Shown: piece by piece, positions 9,269 to 20,144 of the stretch
How positions within the stretch are numbered: the stretch's first letter is position 1
Layout: each line of letters opens with the position of its first letter
Assembly (NCBI RefSeq): GCF_033441515.1
Contig: NZ_JAWQJT010000002.1
Coordinates: forward strand, 2,666,001 to 2,730,000
Origin: Amycolatopsis solani
Lineage (GTDB): Bacteria; Actinomycetota; Actinomycetes; Mycobacteriales; Pseudonocardiaceae
Direction of reading: 5' to 3'
Length of the DNA: 64,000 nucleotides
Notes under the pieces: model-generated
Told to the model about the DNA's origin: nothing
Databases searched by the model: none
Seen by the model: the letters and a program-made list of their open reading frames with translations, nothing else
Made by a program: the position numbers and the translations under genes

Positions 9269-9868
9269 ATGACCGACCCGATGGCGCAGCTCCACACCCG
9301 GGGCCGCGAGAACTTCACCGAGCTCGTCGAGGGCGGGGGAGCCCGGCTCGACGCGCTCTTCGCCACGATCCCGGCCCTCGGCGAACTGGCCGTCGGGACG
9401 GTCTACGGCCACCTCCACGACCGGCCGGCCCTCGACGCCCGGACTCGCGAAGCCGCGACGCTCGCCGCCATCGTCGCGGCCGGGATGGTGGGGCCGCCGT
9501 TGAGCGTGCACCTGCGGACCGGGCTGGCCTCGGGGCTGGCGCCGGCGGAGGTCTGCGAAGTCGTCGTCCAGACGGCCGCCTTCGCCGGGTTCCCGCGGGC
9601 CGTTTCCGCCGCCGACCAGCTGAACCGCCTCTTCGAAGGCCACGGCCTGCCGATCCCGCCGCCGCCCTCGCCTCGGGAGGTCGTGCTTGCGCACCTCGCG
9701 GCCGAGGGCGGCGTGCCCGGCGAGTTCCCGCGGGTCGAGGTGCAGGCCGTGGGTCCCGACCGCGTCCTGGTCTCCTGCTTCGGCGACGACCCCGCTCCCG
9801 GCGCGGTCCTGCACTGCACCGTGACCGACGGGAAAGTGACCTCGCTTACGGTCTACCGACCCTCCTGA
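9269..9868 (+). CDS. Carboxymuconolactone decarboxylase-like protein
   Basis: A 199-residue protein with an AhpD/CMD-type helical domain (residues 1-135): [20 protein letters not shown], then [32 protein letters not shown]. It has the catalytic-region Glu and His but only a single Cys, so it resembles decarboxylase-type rather than peroxidase-type members. The last 50 residues form a small beta tail ([20 protein letters not shown]) resembling the end of SnoaL-like domains. It starts 13 bases after the DUF5685 gene with a GAGAGGGG ribosome site. The substrate is unknown. Confidence 0.85.
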   Translation: MTDPMAQLHTRGRENFTELVEGGGARLDALFATIPALGELAVGTVYGHLHDRPALDARTREAATLAAIVAAGMVGPPLSVHLRTGLASGLAPAEVCEVVVQTAAFAGFPRAVSAADQLNRLFEGHGLPIPPPPSPREVVLAHLAAEGGVPGEFPRVEVQAVGPDRVLVSCFGDDPAPGAVLHCTVTDGKVTSLTVYRPS

Positions 9869-9914
9869 CCAGGGCCGACGGAAATTGTCGGTGCCGAGGC
9901 CTACTCTGGTTCCC

Positions 9915-12071
<2,157 letters not shown>

Positions 12072-12111
12072 CCGCGGCCGGCGGCGAGGGGAGGCAGGGA
12101 ACTCTCACACC

Positions 12112-12318
12112 ATGGCGATGAACATCAAGGACGTGGAAACGGAGCGTCTGGCGGCGGAGGTCGCGGAGCTGACGGGGCTCCGCGGCGGTTTGCCGGATCG
12201 GCGCGCCCACGCTCGTCGAGACCACCTCGGTCCTGGTGCACAAGGAGGGGGCACGGGGGAAGGCGTTGCTGGCCGCTTACTGCAGACCGACCTCGAACTG
12301 GTGAAGCTGGAGCTGTGA
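12112..12318 (+). pseudogene. Decayed vapBC toxin-antitoxin locus
   Basis: The frame from the ATG at 12112 opens with MAMNIKDVETERLAAEVAEL, the typical N-terminus of PSK/VapB-type antitoxins (Rv0623-like). It then loses similarity after about 25 residues. In another frame, the segment from 12197 to the TGA at 12302-12304 reads IGAPTLVETTSVLV, the signature strand-helix of a VapC PIN-domain toxin. The simplest reading is that a deletion fused the 5' end of vapB to an internal piece of vapC. Neither protein could work. The GTG of the next gene overlaps this frame's stop. Confidence 0.65.
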
Positions 12319-12662
12319 ACATCGACGCCGTGGTCGCGTACTGCCTCGCCAAGGCGGGCGCGGAAGAGACCTACCCCTTCGGCGACCACGTGCTCGTCGC
12401 GAAGGTCGGTGGCAAGGGCTTCGCGTTCATCGGGCAGGAAGAGCCCGGCAGCGTCGCCGTGAAGTGCGGTGCCACGAAAGAAGAAGCGGCCGAGATCCGC
12501 ACGCGGCACCCGGGCGCGGTGACCGTGATGGACTACGTCGGCCGCTACGGCTGGAACCGCGTCGAACTCGGCGCCGGGGTCCCGGACGCCGAGCTCGAAG
12601 AGCTGATCGACGCCTCCTACGACTCCGTCGTCGCTCGGCTGCCGAAGGCGAAACGTCCCTAG
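12315..12662 (+). CDS. MmcQ/YjbR family DNA-binding-like protein
   Basis: A 115-residue protein of the MmcQ/YjbR family. It has the expected N-terminus (YCLAKAGAEETYPFGDHVLVAKV), the GKGFAFIG strand, the VKCGATKEEAAEIR segment and the C-terminal ELIDASYDSVVARLPK helix. The fold is double-wing/CyaY-like and is thought to bind DNA, but the cellular role is poorly known. The GTG start at 12315 overlaps the stop of the vapBC remnant, and its stop overlaps that of the convergent VOC gene. Confidence 0.9.
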   Translation: MNIDAVVAYCLAKAGAEETYPFGDHVLVAKVGGKGFAFIGQEEPGSVAVKCGATKEEAAEIRTRHPGAVTVMDYVGRYGWNRVELGAGVPDAELEELIDASYDSVVARLPKAKRP

Positions 12663-13051
12663 GCGGTGGGTGCCGGGGCGTTCTCGTCCGGTTGCAGCAT
12701 GCCGAAGATGTTGCCTTCGGTGTCCTTGCAGTAGGCCAGCCACCCGACCCCGGGAACCGGGTTCTTCGGCAGCGCCAGCGTCCCGCCGGCGTCGTTGACG
12801 TCGGCGAGCGACGCGTCGAGATCGGTCACGGAGATCGTGTTCACGAACCCGTGGACCGGCGCGGACGCCTCGGGCGCGGGGCCCTGACGGGGGACGAGCC
12901 CGCCGTCGATGCCGTCGCCTTCCCCGGTCGAGATCACCCAGTACGGGACCTCGCCCCAGCGTTCGAACTTCCAGCCGAACACGCTGGTGTAGAAGGCCAC
13001 CGCGCGCTCGGGGTCACCCGCGTGGATCTCGAAGTGGACGGGACGACGCAT
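12659..13051 (-). CDS. VOC family (glyoxalase-like) protein
   Basis: A 130-residue vicinal-oxygen-chelate fold protein. It has two beta-alpha-beta modules: VHFEIHAGDPERAVAFYTSV, and ISVTDLDASLADVNDAGGT. The end of the second module (DTEGNIFGMLQPDE) holds the usual metal-ligand glutamate region. Members include glyoxalases, dioxygenases and resistance proteins; this subgroup (VOC with FGWKFERWGEV) is of unknown substrate. A clear GAGGAGG ribosome site precedes the ATG at 13051. The open frame extends upstream, but that part is not protein-like. Confidence 0.9.
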   Translation of the reverse strand: MRRPVHFEIHAGDPERAVAFYTSVFGWKFERWGEVPYWVISTGEGDGIDGGLVPRQGPAPEASAPVHGFVNTISVTDLDASLADVNDAGGTLALPKNPVPGVGWLAYCKDTEGNIFGMLQPDENAPAPTA

Positions 13052-13110
13052 GCCGCCTCCTCGGGCCGGGTTGTCAGGTGCCGTGAGGCTACGCCCGGCC
13101 CGGGCGGAAG

Positions 13111-14502
13111 TCACAGCGGCGGCCGCGCCGAAAGGGTGAGGTCCGTGTCGAAGTCCGGGAAGCCGGCCGGCGCGCTGCGGGCCGTCAACGCCGAGGTCGG
13201 CGGCAGGCCCGCCCAGCGGCGGACCGTCGCCGTGGCCGCCGCGGCGTCCGCCGGGGCCAGCTGGGCGATCTTCGACCCGTGGTTGCCGCCCTGGACGTAG
13301 TAGCGGTACGAGTCGCGGCTGCCGAAGCCCAGTTCGAAGGGCTCCGCGCCCCACGGGTCGTTCGAGCCGTACACGAACAGCAGCCGCGAGCCGCGGGATT
13401 TCACCCAGAAGTCGATGTCCGGCATGGCCGCGTAGTCGAAGCGGGGCAGGCGGACCGACGACGGCACGAACGTCTTCGGCTGGTCGGCGCCCGGGTAGCG
13501 GAGCAGGTCGCGGAGGTAGCCGTCGTACGCCTCGGGCGATCCCAGCTGGACCGCCGCCTGGTAGTAGTACGGGATGTAGGGCGCCAGGTCCTGGTCGGAG
13601 TAGGTGTTGAGGCTCTCCACCTTCTCGTACCAGGCGTAGACCTCCGCCGCGGGCGCGCCCGCCTTCGGGACCGTCGCGCAGTCCGCCTGCGTCTGGTACT
13701 GCCAGAACGCGAAGTACGAGTCGATCACCGAGATCTCGAGGGACTTGTCGGCCGAGCCGACGATCGAGAACGTCAGCCCGCGGGCGGCCGCGTCCGCCGC
13801 CGCGATCCGGCCCAGCTCGTCACGCCGCTTCAGCGCGTCACGCTGGATCGCCTTCAGCGCGTCGCGGCAGCCCGGGTCGTTGCCGACGCGCGAGAGGAAC
13901 CGGTTGTAGACGTCGACCGGGTCGATGACGTCGTTCGGGGCGACGTACGGGATCGTCGCGTCGACGTCGTCGGGGAAGAAGCGGCGGAAGTACGTCGCCG
14001 TCATGCCGCCCTTGCTGCCGCCGGTCGCCAGCCACTTGCCCGGGTAGATCGCCTTGAACGCCTGCACCGCGCGGTGCTCGTCCGCGGCGGCCTGCCAGAT
14101 CGTCAGCTGCTTCGCCCAGTTCTCCGGCTCCGGCCGCGACGGGGTGAAGTAGCGGTACTCCATCGACAGCTGGTTGCCGTTGACGATCTGGGTCGGCTCG
14201 GACCGGTTCGCGGAGCCGCTGACGTTGTAGCCGCTCGTGTAGGCGACCGTCGGGGCGGCGAAGTCGCGGTGCAGCAGGGTGAACCGCTGCTGGAACGTGC
14301 CCGCGCCGGGGTGGCGGTGGTCGGCGGGCTGGGTGTAGGTGAGCTTGAAGAACCGGAAGCCGGCCGGTGCCGGGTCCTCCGACGTGATCGTCAGGCCCGG
14401 GATCTTCTGCAGCTCGGCCTTGATGTCGGGGGCCGCCGCGGCCGCCGGGGCCAGGCCCGCCATCGCCAGCAGAACCGCGCCTGCGGTGAACAACCTGCGC
14501 AT
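13111..14502 (-). CDS. Secreted S37-type prolyl tri/tetrapeptidyl aminopeptidase
   Basis: A 463-residue exported serine peptidase. A signal peptide (MRRLFTAGAVLLAMAGLAPA, cleavage near residue 24) leads into a PS-10/S37-like alpha/beta hydrolase. The nucleophile is Ser163 in ATGGSKGGMTATYFRRF. The triad Asp lies in YGSNDPWGAEPF and the His in GGNHGSKI. The conserved block NTYSDQDLAPYIPYYYQA also fits S37. These enzymes release short N-terminal peptides from proteins outside the cell. The ATG at 14502 has GGGGAAGG upstream; the longer open frame is rejected because it would bury the signal peptide. Confidence 0.9.
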   Translation of the reverse strand: MRRLFTAGAVLLAMAGLAPAAAAAPDIKAELQKIPGLTITSEDPAPAGFRFFKLTYTQPADHRHPGAGTFQQRFTLLHRDFAAPTVAYTSGYNVSGSANRSEPTQIVNGNQLSMEYRYFTPSRPEPENWAKQLTIWQAAADEHRAVQAFKAIYPGKWLATGGSKGGMTATYFRRFFPDDVDATIPYVAPNDVIDPVDVYNRFLSRVGNDPGCRDALKAIQRDALKRRDELGRIAAADAAARGLTFSIVGSADKSLEISVIDSYFAFWQYQTQADCATVPKAGAPAAEVYAWYEKVESLNTYSDQDLAPYIPYYYQAAVQLGSPEAYDGYLRDLLRYPGADQPKTFVPSSVRLPRFDYAAMPDIDFWVKSRGSRLLFVYGSNDPWGAEPFELGFGSRDSYRYYVQGGNHGSKIAQLAPADAAAATATVRRWAGLPPTSALTARSAPAGFPDFDTDLTLSARPPL

Positions 14503-14801
14503 CGAGCACCTTCCCCAGCCGACCGAACCCACTGAGACAGCCGGGGCTTCACCCCGGGCCGGGGGCTCCGCCACCCGGACCCCCGCAAGACCTTCTGTGG
14601 GACCCTCACAGAACCGGCCGGGGTCGGCAATCGGCTGTCCGGGCGCAGATTCGGTCAGGACCCGACTTTCGGCGGGTACGGCCGACGCCGGGTCGGCGTC
14701 CTCCACCGTGCGGGCCGCGGGCACCGTGCGAGTTGTCCGCGTGATCGGCGCCACGTTACCGTCCGAAGCCGTAGGCACCGGCATCGAGCGAGGGGTCCGC
14801 C
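14503..14801. promoter_or_regulatory. Divergent intergenic region with a 7-bp inverted repeat
   Basis: The region separates the S37 peptidase gene (minus) from the SRPBCC gene (plus). A perfect inverted repeat TTCTGTG / CACAGAA with a 7-base spacer lies at 14593-14613, about 90 bases from the peptidase start. It is the only obvious candidate operator. No confident -10/-35 pair was seen. Confidence 0.35.
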
Positions 14802-15302
14802 ATGAAGGTTTCCGACTGTCCTACGACGCAGGTCGAAGTCCGCATCGACGCCGGCCCGGACGAGGTCTGGTCCTGGCTGCTCGACGTCGACCTGCCGGCC
14901 CGGTTCTCCACCGAGTTCCAGGGCGGCCGCTGGGTCGAGGGCAGCGAGCCCGGCCTCGGCGCGCGGTTCCGCGGCCGCAACTCCCACCCGGTCGCCGGGG
15001 AGTGGGAGACGGTCTCCACCATCACCGGCTACGAGCCCGGCCGGCTGTTCGCGTGGGCCGTCATGGACGTGACCAACCCTGCCGCGTCGTGGAAGTTCGA
15101 GCTCGTCCCGGACGGCGACGGCACGATCCTGCGCCAGTGGGCCCAGATCGGCCCCGGCCCGTCCAACCTGACGACCATCATCGGCTCGATGCCGGAGCAC
15201 GAGGACGAAATCGTCGCGATGCGGCTCGGCGAGCTGCAGGCCAACATGCAGAAGACCGTCGAAGGCATCAAGGCCCTCGCCGAAATCGGCGTGCGCGCCT
15301 AA
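14802..15302 (+). CDS. SRPBCC family (polyketide cyclase/dehydrase-like) protein
   Basis: A 166-residue START/Bet v1-fold protein with the usual beginning (QVEVRIDAGPDEVWSWLLDV), the strand FRGRNSHPVAGEWETVSTIT, a W-x-FELVP strand and a long C-terminal helix. Such proteins bind hydrophobic ligands and act as cyclases, transporters or ligand carriers. No signal peptide is present, so it is cytosolic. Its stop overlaps that of the convergent enoyl-CoA hydratase gene by 4 bases. The ligand is unknown. Confidence 0.85.
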   Translation: MKVSDCPTTQVEVRIDAGPDEVWSWLLDVDLPARFSTEFQGGRWVEGSEPGLGARFRGRNSHPVAGEWETVSTITGYEPGRLFAWAVMDVTNPAASWKFELVPDGDGTILRQWAQIGPGPSNLTTIIGSMPEHEDEIVAMRLGELQANMQKTVEGIKALAEIGVRA

Positions 15303-16039
15303 CGCAGCACCCGGTCCACATAGGACTTGACCGCGGCCAGTGCCGCGGGTGCCTGCCACAGCCGCTCGACCTCGGGGTCGTCGGCGTGGCGGTACTCGGC
15401 GATCCGCTCGTGGAAGGGCTGCCGGATCTGGGCCTTGGTGTGCGCGAACGCCTCGGCCGGCAGCTCGCCGAGCCGGGCCGCGACGGCGAGCGCCCGCTCG
15501 AGCACCTCCTCCGGCGGAGCCAGCTCGTCGACCAGGCCGGCGGCCAGCGCGTCTTCACCGCCCCGGGTTTCGCCCGAGTAGGTGAGTGACGGCAGCGGTG
15601 CCGTGCCGTAGGCGCAGCGCAGGATTTCCAGTGCGGCCAGCGGGAACGGCACCCCGACCAGCAGTTCGGTCACGCCGATCGTGCCGCCGCCGAGCACGCG
15701 GTGGTCGCACGCGGCGGCGAGCACGGCGCCCCCGGCGATGGCGTGCCCGTTCAGCGCGGCGACCACCGGGCGCGGGCTGCCGAACACGGCCAGCAGCGCG
15801 TCCGACAGCAGCGGCAGGAACTGCGCCACGTACGAGGCACCGCCGTCGTCGATCCGCTTGAGGTCGACGCCCGCGGAGAAGACCCGCCCGGTGCCGGTGA
15901 GCACCACCGCACGGGCCTGCTCGGCCTCCTCCAGCCGCAGCACGAGCTCGCGGCACGAGTCCGTGTCGAGGGTGTTCCCGCCGCCGTGGTCGATCCGCAG
16001 CACGGCGATGTCCTGGTGGCTCTCCAGCGTGATCGGCAC
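15299..16039 (-). CDS. Enoyl-CoA hydratase/isomerase family protein
   Basis: A 246-residue crotonase-fold enzyme. The oxyanion-hole motifs are visible: GRVFSAGVDLKRI and NGHAIAGGAVLAAACDHRV. The catalytic region reads GVTELLVGVPFPLAALEI; the first catalytic Glu is in TELLVG, and the second position is not a clear Glu, so hydratase activity is uncertain. The family acts on acyl-CoA thioesters in fatty-acid breakdown and related pathways. It stands alone with no CoA-metabolism neighbours. Confidence 0.88.
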   Translation of the reverse strand: MPITLESHQDIAVLRIDHGGGNTLDTDSCRELVLRLEEAEQARAVVLTGTGRVFSAGVDLKRIDDGGASYVAQFLPLLSDALLAVFGSPRPVVAALNGHAIAGGAVLAAACDHRVLGGGTIGVTELLVGVPFPLAALEILRCAYGTAPLPSLTYSGETRGGEDALAAGLVDELAPPEEVLERALAVAARLGELPAEAFAHTKAQIRQPFHERIAEYRHADDPEVERLWQAPAALAAVKSYVDRVLR

Positions 16040-16058
16040 GGGCCCGACCGTACCGGCT

Positions 16059-16982
16059 TCAGCTCGTGATGTCCTTCCGCGCGAACCGCCGCCCGGCGTA
16101 CAGGAAGAACACCGTCCCGTAGAGCACCGCCGACAGCAGGCCGCTCGCCAGGTTCGTCCAGTCGACGTCGGTGGAGATCAGGTCCATCCACGAGAACGCG
16201 TAGTGCGTCGGCAGGTAGTTCCGGAGCCCCTCCAGCGCGGTGATCTGGTCGAGGATCTGGGACAGGATCGCCACCAGCACCGCGCCGCCGACCGCGCCGA
16301 GCGGGGCGTCGGTCGACACGCTCAGCGCGAGCGCCAGCCCGGCCACCCAGGCCAGCTGCAGGATGATGTACACAGTGGACAGTGCGATGGCCAGCAGGCT
16401 GTCGCCGAAGGACACCGCGTCGCCGGTCGGGCTGATCGCGTCGCCCGCGCCGTACCAGAGGACGCCGACGCCGAGCGACACCAGCGGCAGCAGCACCAGC
16501 GCGAACGCCGAGAGCAGGCCGGACACGATCGCCTTCTGCCGCAGCACCCGCTGCCGCGGCACCGGCACGGCCAGCAGGTACTTCAGGCTCGACCACGACG
16601 CTTCGCTCGCGATGGTGTCGCCGAAGAACAGCGCGACGATCATCGGGAGCAGGAACGTCCCGGACACGAACAGCGCCAGCACGACGAAGTTCGGCGCGGA
16701 CGCCGTGGCCAGGTCGACGAACCCGCCGCTGCGCCGGTTCGGGTTCGACTGCCCCGCCTCGAACGCGATCACCAGGATGAACGGCAGCAGGGCGACGAAC
16801 CCGAGCAGGAACTGGGTGCGCCGCCGCTTGAGCTGGCGCCGCAGTTCGACGCCGAGCCGCAGCGTCCGGCGCGCCGAGTAGCCCTCGACGGCGCCGTCCG
16901 GCCCGACTCCGGCGTGCTCGGCCGACGCGACGTCGCTCAGCTCGTCGAGCGCGTGCGGATCGGTGTGGACGCCTTCACTCAC
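16059..16982 (-). CDS. ABC transporter permease (ABC-2 type)
   Basis: A 307-residue protein with six predicted membrane helices of the ABC-2 class. After a cytosolic N-terminus of about 60 residues come FLLGFVALLPFILVIAFEAG, FVVLALFVSGTFLLPMIVALF, then four further helices from about residue 150. The GTG at 16982 overlaps the stop of the upstream peptidase-ATPase fusion gene (GTGA), so the two are translationally coupled and should form one transporter. ABC-2 exporters move lipids, peptides or drugs out of the cell. Confidence 0.88.
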   Translation of the reverse strand: MSEGVHTDPHALDELSDVASAEHAGVGPDGAVEGYSARRTLRLGVELRRQLKRRRTQFLLGFVALLPFILVIAFEAGQSNPNRRSGGFVDLATASAPNFVVLALFVSGTFLLPMIVALFFGDTIASEASWSSLKYLLAVPVPRQRVLRQKAIVSGLLSAFALVLLPLVSLGVGVLWYGAGDAISPTGDAVSFGDSLLAIALSTVYIILQLAWVAGLALALSVSTDAPLGAVGGAVLVAILSQILDQITALEGLRNYLPTHYAFSWMDLISTDVDWTNLASGLLSAVLYGTVFFLYAGRRFARKDITS

Positions 16983-19840
16983 GACTCTTCTCCGACCAGT
17001 TGCAGGAACGCGTCTTCCAGCCGGCGCCGGGGCCCGGCCTGCTCCACCGCGACGCCGGCGCGGACCAGCGCGGCCACGCCCTCGGCCCGCGGCAGCTCGC
17101 CGAGGTTCGCGTGCACGAGCTCGCCCTCGACGTCGACGTCGGTGACTCCGCTGAGCGCCTTGAGCGCCGCCGCGGCGGCCGCCGGGTCGTCGACGCGGAA
17201 CGTCGCCTCGCCACCGGCCGCGGCCAGCTCGCCGACCTCGCCCGAGGCCACCAGCGAGCCGCGGTGCATCACCACGACGTGCGTGCAGGTCTGCTCGACC
17301 TCGGCCAGCAGGTGGCTGGAGACCACCACGGTGCGGCCGGTCGCGGCGTACCGCTTCAGCACCTCGCGCATCTGGTGGATCTGGGGCGGGTCGAGCCCGT
17401 TGGTGGGTTCGTCGAGCACCATGAGCTCCGGCAGGCCGAGCATCGCCTGCGCGATCGCCAGCCGCTGCCGCATGCCCTGGCTGTAGGTCCGCACCCGGCG
17501 TTCGACGGCCGAGCCGAGCCCGGCGATCTCCAGCGCCTCGGCGAAGTGCGCCTTGTCGGCCGGACGGCCGGTCGAGGCCCAGTACAGCTCGAGGTTCTCC
17601 CGGCCGGACAGGTGCGGCAGGAAGCCGGAGCCCTCGACGAACGAGCCGATCCGCGAGAGCACCGGCGCGCCGCCGGTGATCTTGTGCCCGAACACGCGGA
17701 TGGTGCCTTCGGTCGGCGTGATCAGGCCCATCAGCATCCGCAGCGTGGTCGTCTTGCCCGCGCCGTTCGGCCCGAGCAGGCCGAGCACCTGCCCCGGCTC
17801 GACGCGGAACGAGAGGTCCTTCACCGCGACGAACCCGCCCGCGTACTGCTTGCGCAGCCCTTCGATGACCAGCGGGGTCGTGGCCAGTTCCGGGTCGATG
17901 TCGGTGGCCCGGCGGCGCCGCAGCGCCGCGAAGAGCACCACGGCCAGGCCGATCGCCAGCGTGACGCCGATGCCGACGAGCTGCCCGACCGGGGCCGGCG
18001 AACCGACCGACGTCCCGGGCACGACCGGCACGGCCAGCGCGGTCCCGCTCGCCAGCGCGATCCGGAAGACCGCGGGCGAAGCCGGGGCGGCGAACGCCTG
18101 GTCGGTGGTGCCGACGACGAGCCGCAGTGAGTGGCCGCCTTCGATCGGGCGGACGATGCCGGGCAGCGTCACGGTGACGTCGACCGGCGAGCCGTCGGCG
18201 GGCAGCCCGCTCACCCGGAACGGCGCGATCGCGTTGGCGGGCAGCACCCGCGACCCGTCCTGCCCGACGTCGTAGAGCTTCGCGAAGAGCACGGCGTCCG
18301 GCTGCGGGTGCGCCGGGTCGGCGGCGACCCGCAGCCGCACGGTCGACGACCCGCTGACGACGACCTGGCTGTCGACCGGCGCGGTCGTGAACTGCGCGGC
18401 CTGGCCCGGCGGGTCGTTGCTGAAGAGCGCACCCAGCCGTGACGTGCTGCTCGCGATGCCGTTGAGGCCGGGGATGCCGCTCACCGCCGAGGGGTTCGCC
18501 CCGGCCGGGCGCACCACCGGTTGCGCGGGGCCGGACATCGCCAGCAGCCGCCGCTCGGTCGCGGGACCGGTCAGGCCGGGGTAGGCGTCGGCGTTGACCG
18601 TGCGGACCGACGGTGTCCCGTTGGCGCGCAACGTGCCCTGGACGTCGTAGCTGAACCCGGTGCCGGGGTCGCCGCCGTTCACCGCGGTCCACAGGAAGTC
18701 GCCGATCTTGGCGCGCAGCTGCGGGCCGGGCTTGCCGCCGTCGTGGCCGCCGGTGTACCAGATCGTCTTCACCTTGCCGCCGGCCGCGGTGATCTGCCGG
18801 GCGCTGGCGTCGGACTGGTCGAGGCCGAAGAGCGTGTCGCTCTCGCCCTGCACCAGCAGGGTCGGCACGGTGATCTTGTCCGTCACGGACGCGGGGGACA
18901 CGCGGCGCAGCAGGTCGACGCTGGCCTGGCTCGCCTGCCCGGTGGTGCCGAGCTCGGTGTAGGCCCGGCAGACGGCGGCGGTGAACCGGCCGCACGGGTC
19001 GGCCGGTCCGCTCGCCCGGCCCCCGCCCGCGCCCGGGGGCACAGCGGGGACGGCGGCCGCGGCTCCGGCGGCGCCGGTGGAGCCCGTGTCCGTCTCCTGG
19101 CCCGCTTCGGGGGCTTCGGCCGACGGCGATCCGCTCGACGCGGCGCCCGAGCCCGCCGAGAAGAAGATCCCGGCCCAGCTCTTCTTGAACACGCCGTCGG
19201 TGGCGAACGCGCCGGCCGACGGGGTGCCCGGCGCTGTGAGCGCGGGCGTGGCCGCGTTCGGGACCAGGCCCTGCGCGAGGTCGTTGTAGGTGATCACCGG
19301 GGCGATCGCGTCGACGCGCTTGTCCGTGCCGGCCAGCAGCAGCGACAGCGCACCGCCGTAGGAGGCGCCGGTGACCGCGACCTTCGGGTCGCCGTTCGGA
19401 TCGGTCGTCACCTGGTGCTGCGCGACCAGCCGGTCGATCAGGTGACTTGCGTCGGCGACTTCGCCGTCCGGGTCGTTGAGGCCGATCTTGCCGGTGCTCT
19501 TGCCGAACCCGCGTGCGGACCACGTCATCACGACGAAGCCCTTCCGCGCGAGCTCTCGGGCGTCGTCGGCGACGCTGTTCTTGTCCCCGCCGAAGCCGTG
19601 CGCCAGCAGCACCGCGGGTGCGGGCACGGTGGCCGGGAGGTAGGTGGTCGTGTCGATCTTGACCTGCTCCGCCGAGCCGGGGGCGGCGGGCAGGTCGATC
19701 AGCGCGTCCTGCGTGGGCACCGCCGCGGGCGCGGCGGGCCGCGTGGTCCAGAAGACCGCACCGGCGGCCAGGACCACGACGACCGCGGCGAGCGCGGTGA
19801 GGCGGGCTCCGCGAGTGCGCGGGAGCGGGAATCGGGGCAC
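16979..19840 (-). CDS. Fusion of an exported S15/CocE-like peptidase with an ABC transporter ATPase
   Basis: A 953-residue two-part protein. After an N-terminal membrane anchor (about 14-32), residues 35-605 form an X-Pro dipeptidyl-peptidase (S15)/CocE-type hydrolase. Its nucleophile Ser160 lies in VTGASYGGALS, the Asp in QGESDTLFGLD and the His in GGHDGGKPG, with a jelly-roll C-terminal part. A second membrane helix follows (GIGVTLAIGLAVVLFAAL, about 617-637). A full ABC ATPase occupies about 655-870: Walker A GPNGAGKTTT, signature YSQGMRQRL, Walker B LMVLDEPTNGLD and the switch His in VVSSHLL. The layout puts the hydrolase outside and the ATPase inside. The permease gene overlaps it downstream. 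Confidence 0.88.
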   Translation of the reverse strand: MPRFPLPRTRGARLTALAAVVVVLAAGAVFWTTRPAAPAAVPTQDALIDLPAAPGSAEQVKIDTTTYLPATVPAPAVLLAHGFGGDKNSVADDARELARKGFVVMTWSARGFGKSTGKIGLNDPDGEVADASHLIDRLVAQHQVTTDPNGDPKVAVTGASYGGALSLLLAGTDKRVDAIAPVITYNDLAQGLVPNAATPALTAPGTPSAGAFATDGVFKKSWAGIFFSAGSGAASSGSPSAEAPEAGQETDTGSTGAAGAAAAVPAVPPGAGGGRASGPADPCGRFTAAVCRAYTELGTTGQASQASVDLLRRVSPASVTDKITVPTLLVQGESDTLFGLDQSDASARQITAAGGKVKTIWYTGGHDGGKPGPQLRAKIGDFLWTAVNGGDPGTGFSYDVQGTLRANGTPSVRTVNADAYPGLTGPATERRLLAMSGPAQPVVRPAGANPSAVSGIPGLNGIASSTSRLGALFSNDPPGQAAQFTTAPVDSQVVVSGSSTVRLRVAADPAHPQPDAVLFAKLYDVGQDGSRVLPANAIAPFRVSGLPADGSPVDVTVTLPGIVRPIEGGHSLRLVVGTTDQAFAAPASPAVFRIALASGTALAVPVVPGTSVGSPAPVGQLVGIGVTLAIGLAVVLFAALRRRRATDIDPELATTPLVIEGLRKQYAGGFVAVKDLSFRVEPGQVLGLLGPNGAGKTTTLRMLMGLITPTEGTIRVFGHKITGGAPVLSRIGSFVEGSGFLPHLSGRENLELYWASTGRPADKAHFAEALEIAGLGSAVERRVRTYSQGMRQRLAIAQAMLGLPELMVLDEPTNGLDPPQIHQMREVLKRYAATGRTVVVSSHLLAEVEQTCTHVVVMHRGSLVASGEVGELAAAGGEATFRVDDPAAAAAALKALSGVTDVDVEGELVHANLGELPRAEGVAALVRAGVAVEQAGPRRRLEDAFLQLVGEES

Positions 19841-20144
19841 GAGGAGAACCTATTTGAGGTTTGCTGAGAGTGCTCCGCGTGGTTCACAGCGATCACACGC
19901 CAGGGACCACCTGGTGGACCGAAGTGACCGAAATTACAGGACCAACACGGTGACGTGCGGTGTTCCGGCTGGCGTTCGGGTGGGGGTAACCGGCAGACTG
20001 GAACGGCTGTGAGGGGAGTATTCCTTCGCGGCGGTGTCGTCAGCACGGTGGCCCTGCGCCCCCGGCACCGTCGGCCGGTGTTTTCACCGGCGGGAGAGAC
20101 CTCCGGTTAGTTGCTCATGCGCACTATCCGGAGGTTCTGGTTCC
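19841..20144. promoter_or_regulatory. Divergent promoter region of the peptidase-ABC operon and terC
   Basis: About 300 bases between divergent genes. The terC side is mostly riboswitch (from about 20008). The left half contains CCACC-T-GGTGG (19906-19916), a small palindrome that could be an operator. No confident promoter hexamers could be picked out. Confidence 0.4.
20008..20135 (+). ncRNA. yybP-ykoY (manganese) riboswitch controlling terC
   Basis: The terC leader holds the class hallmarks: GGGGAGTA at 20013-20020, GTCGTCAGCACG at 20036-20047, and CGGGAGAGACC at 20091-20101. The closing P1 helix can form between GAGG (20011-20014) and CCTC (20100-20103). Downstream, ACCTCCGG (20099-20106) is perfectly complementary to CCGGAGGT (20128-20135), which contains the terC Shine-Dalgarno sequence. 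The two helices compete for the same CCTC. Ligand (Mn2+ in this class) would stabilise P1 and free the ribosome site, turning translation on. The mechanism is inferred from the pairing; the class assignment is firm. Confidence 0.85.
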
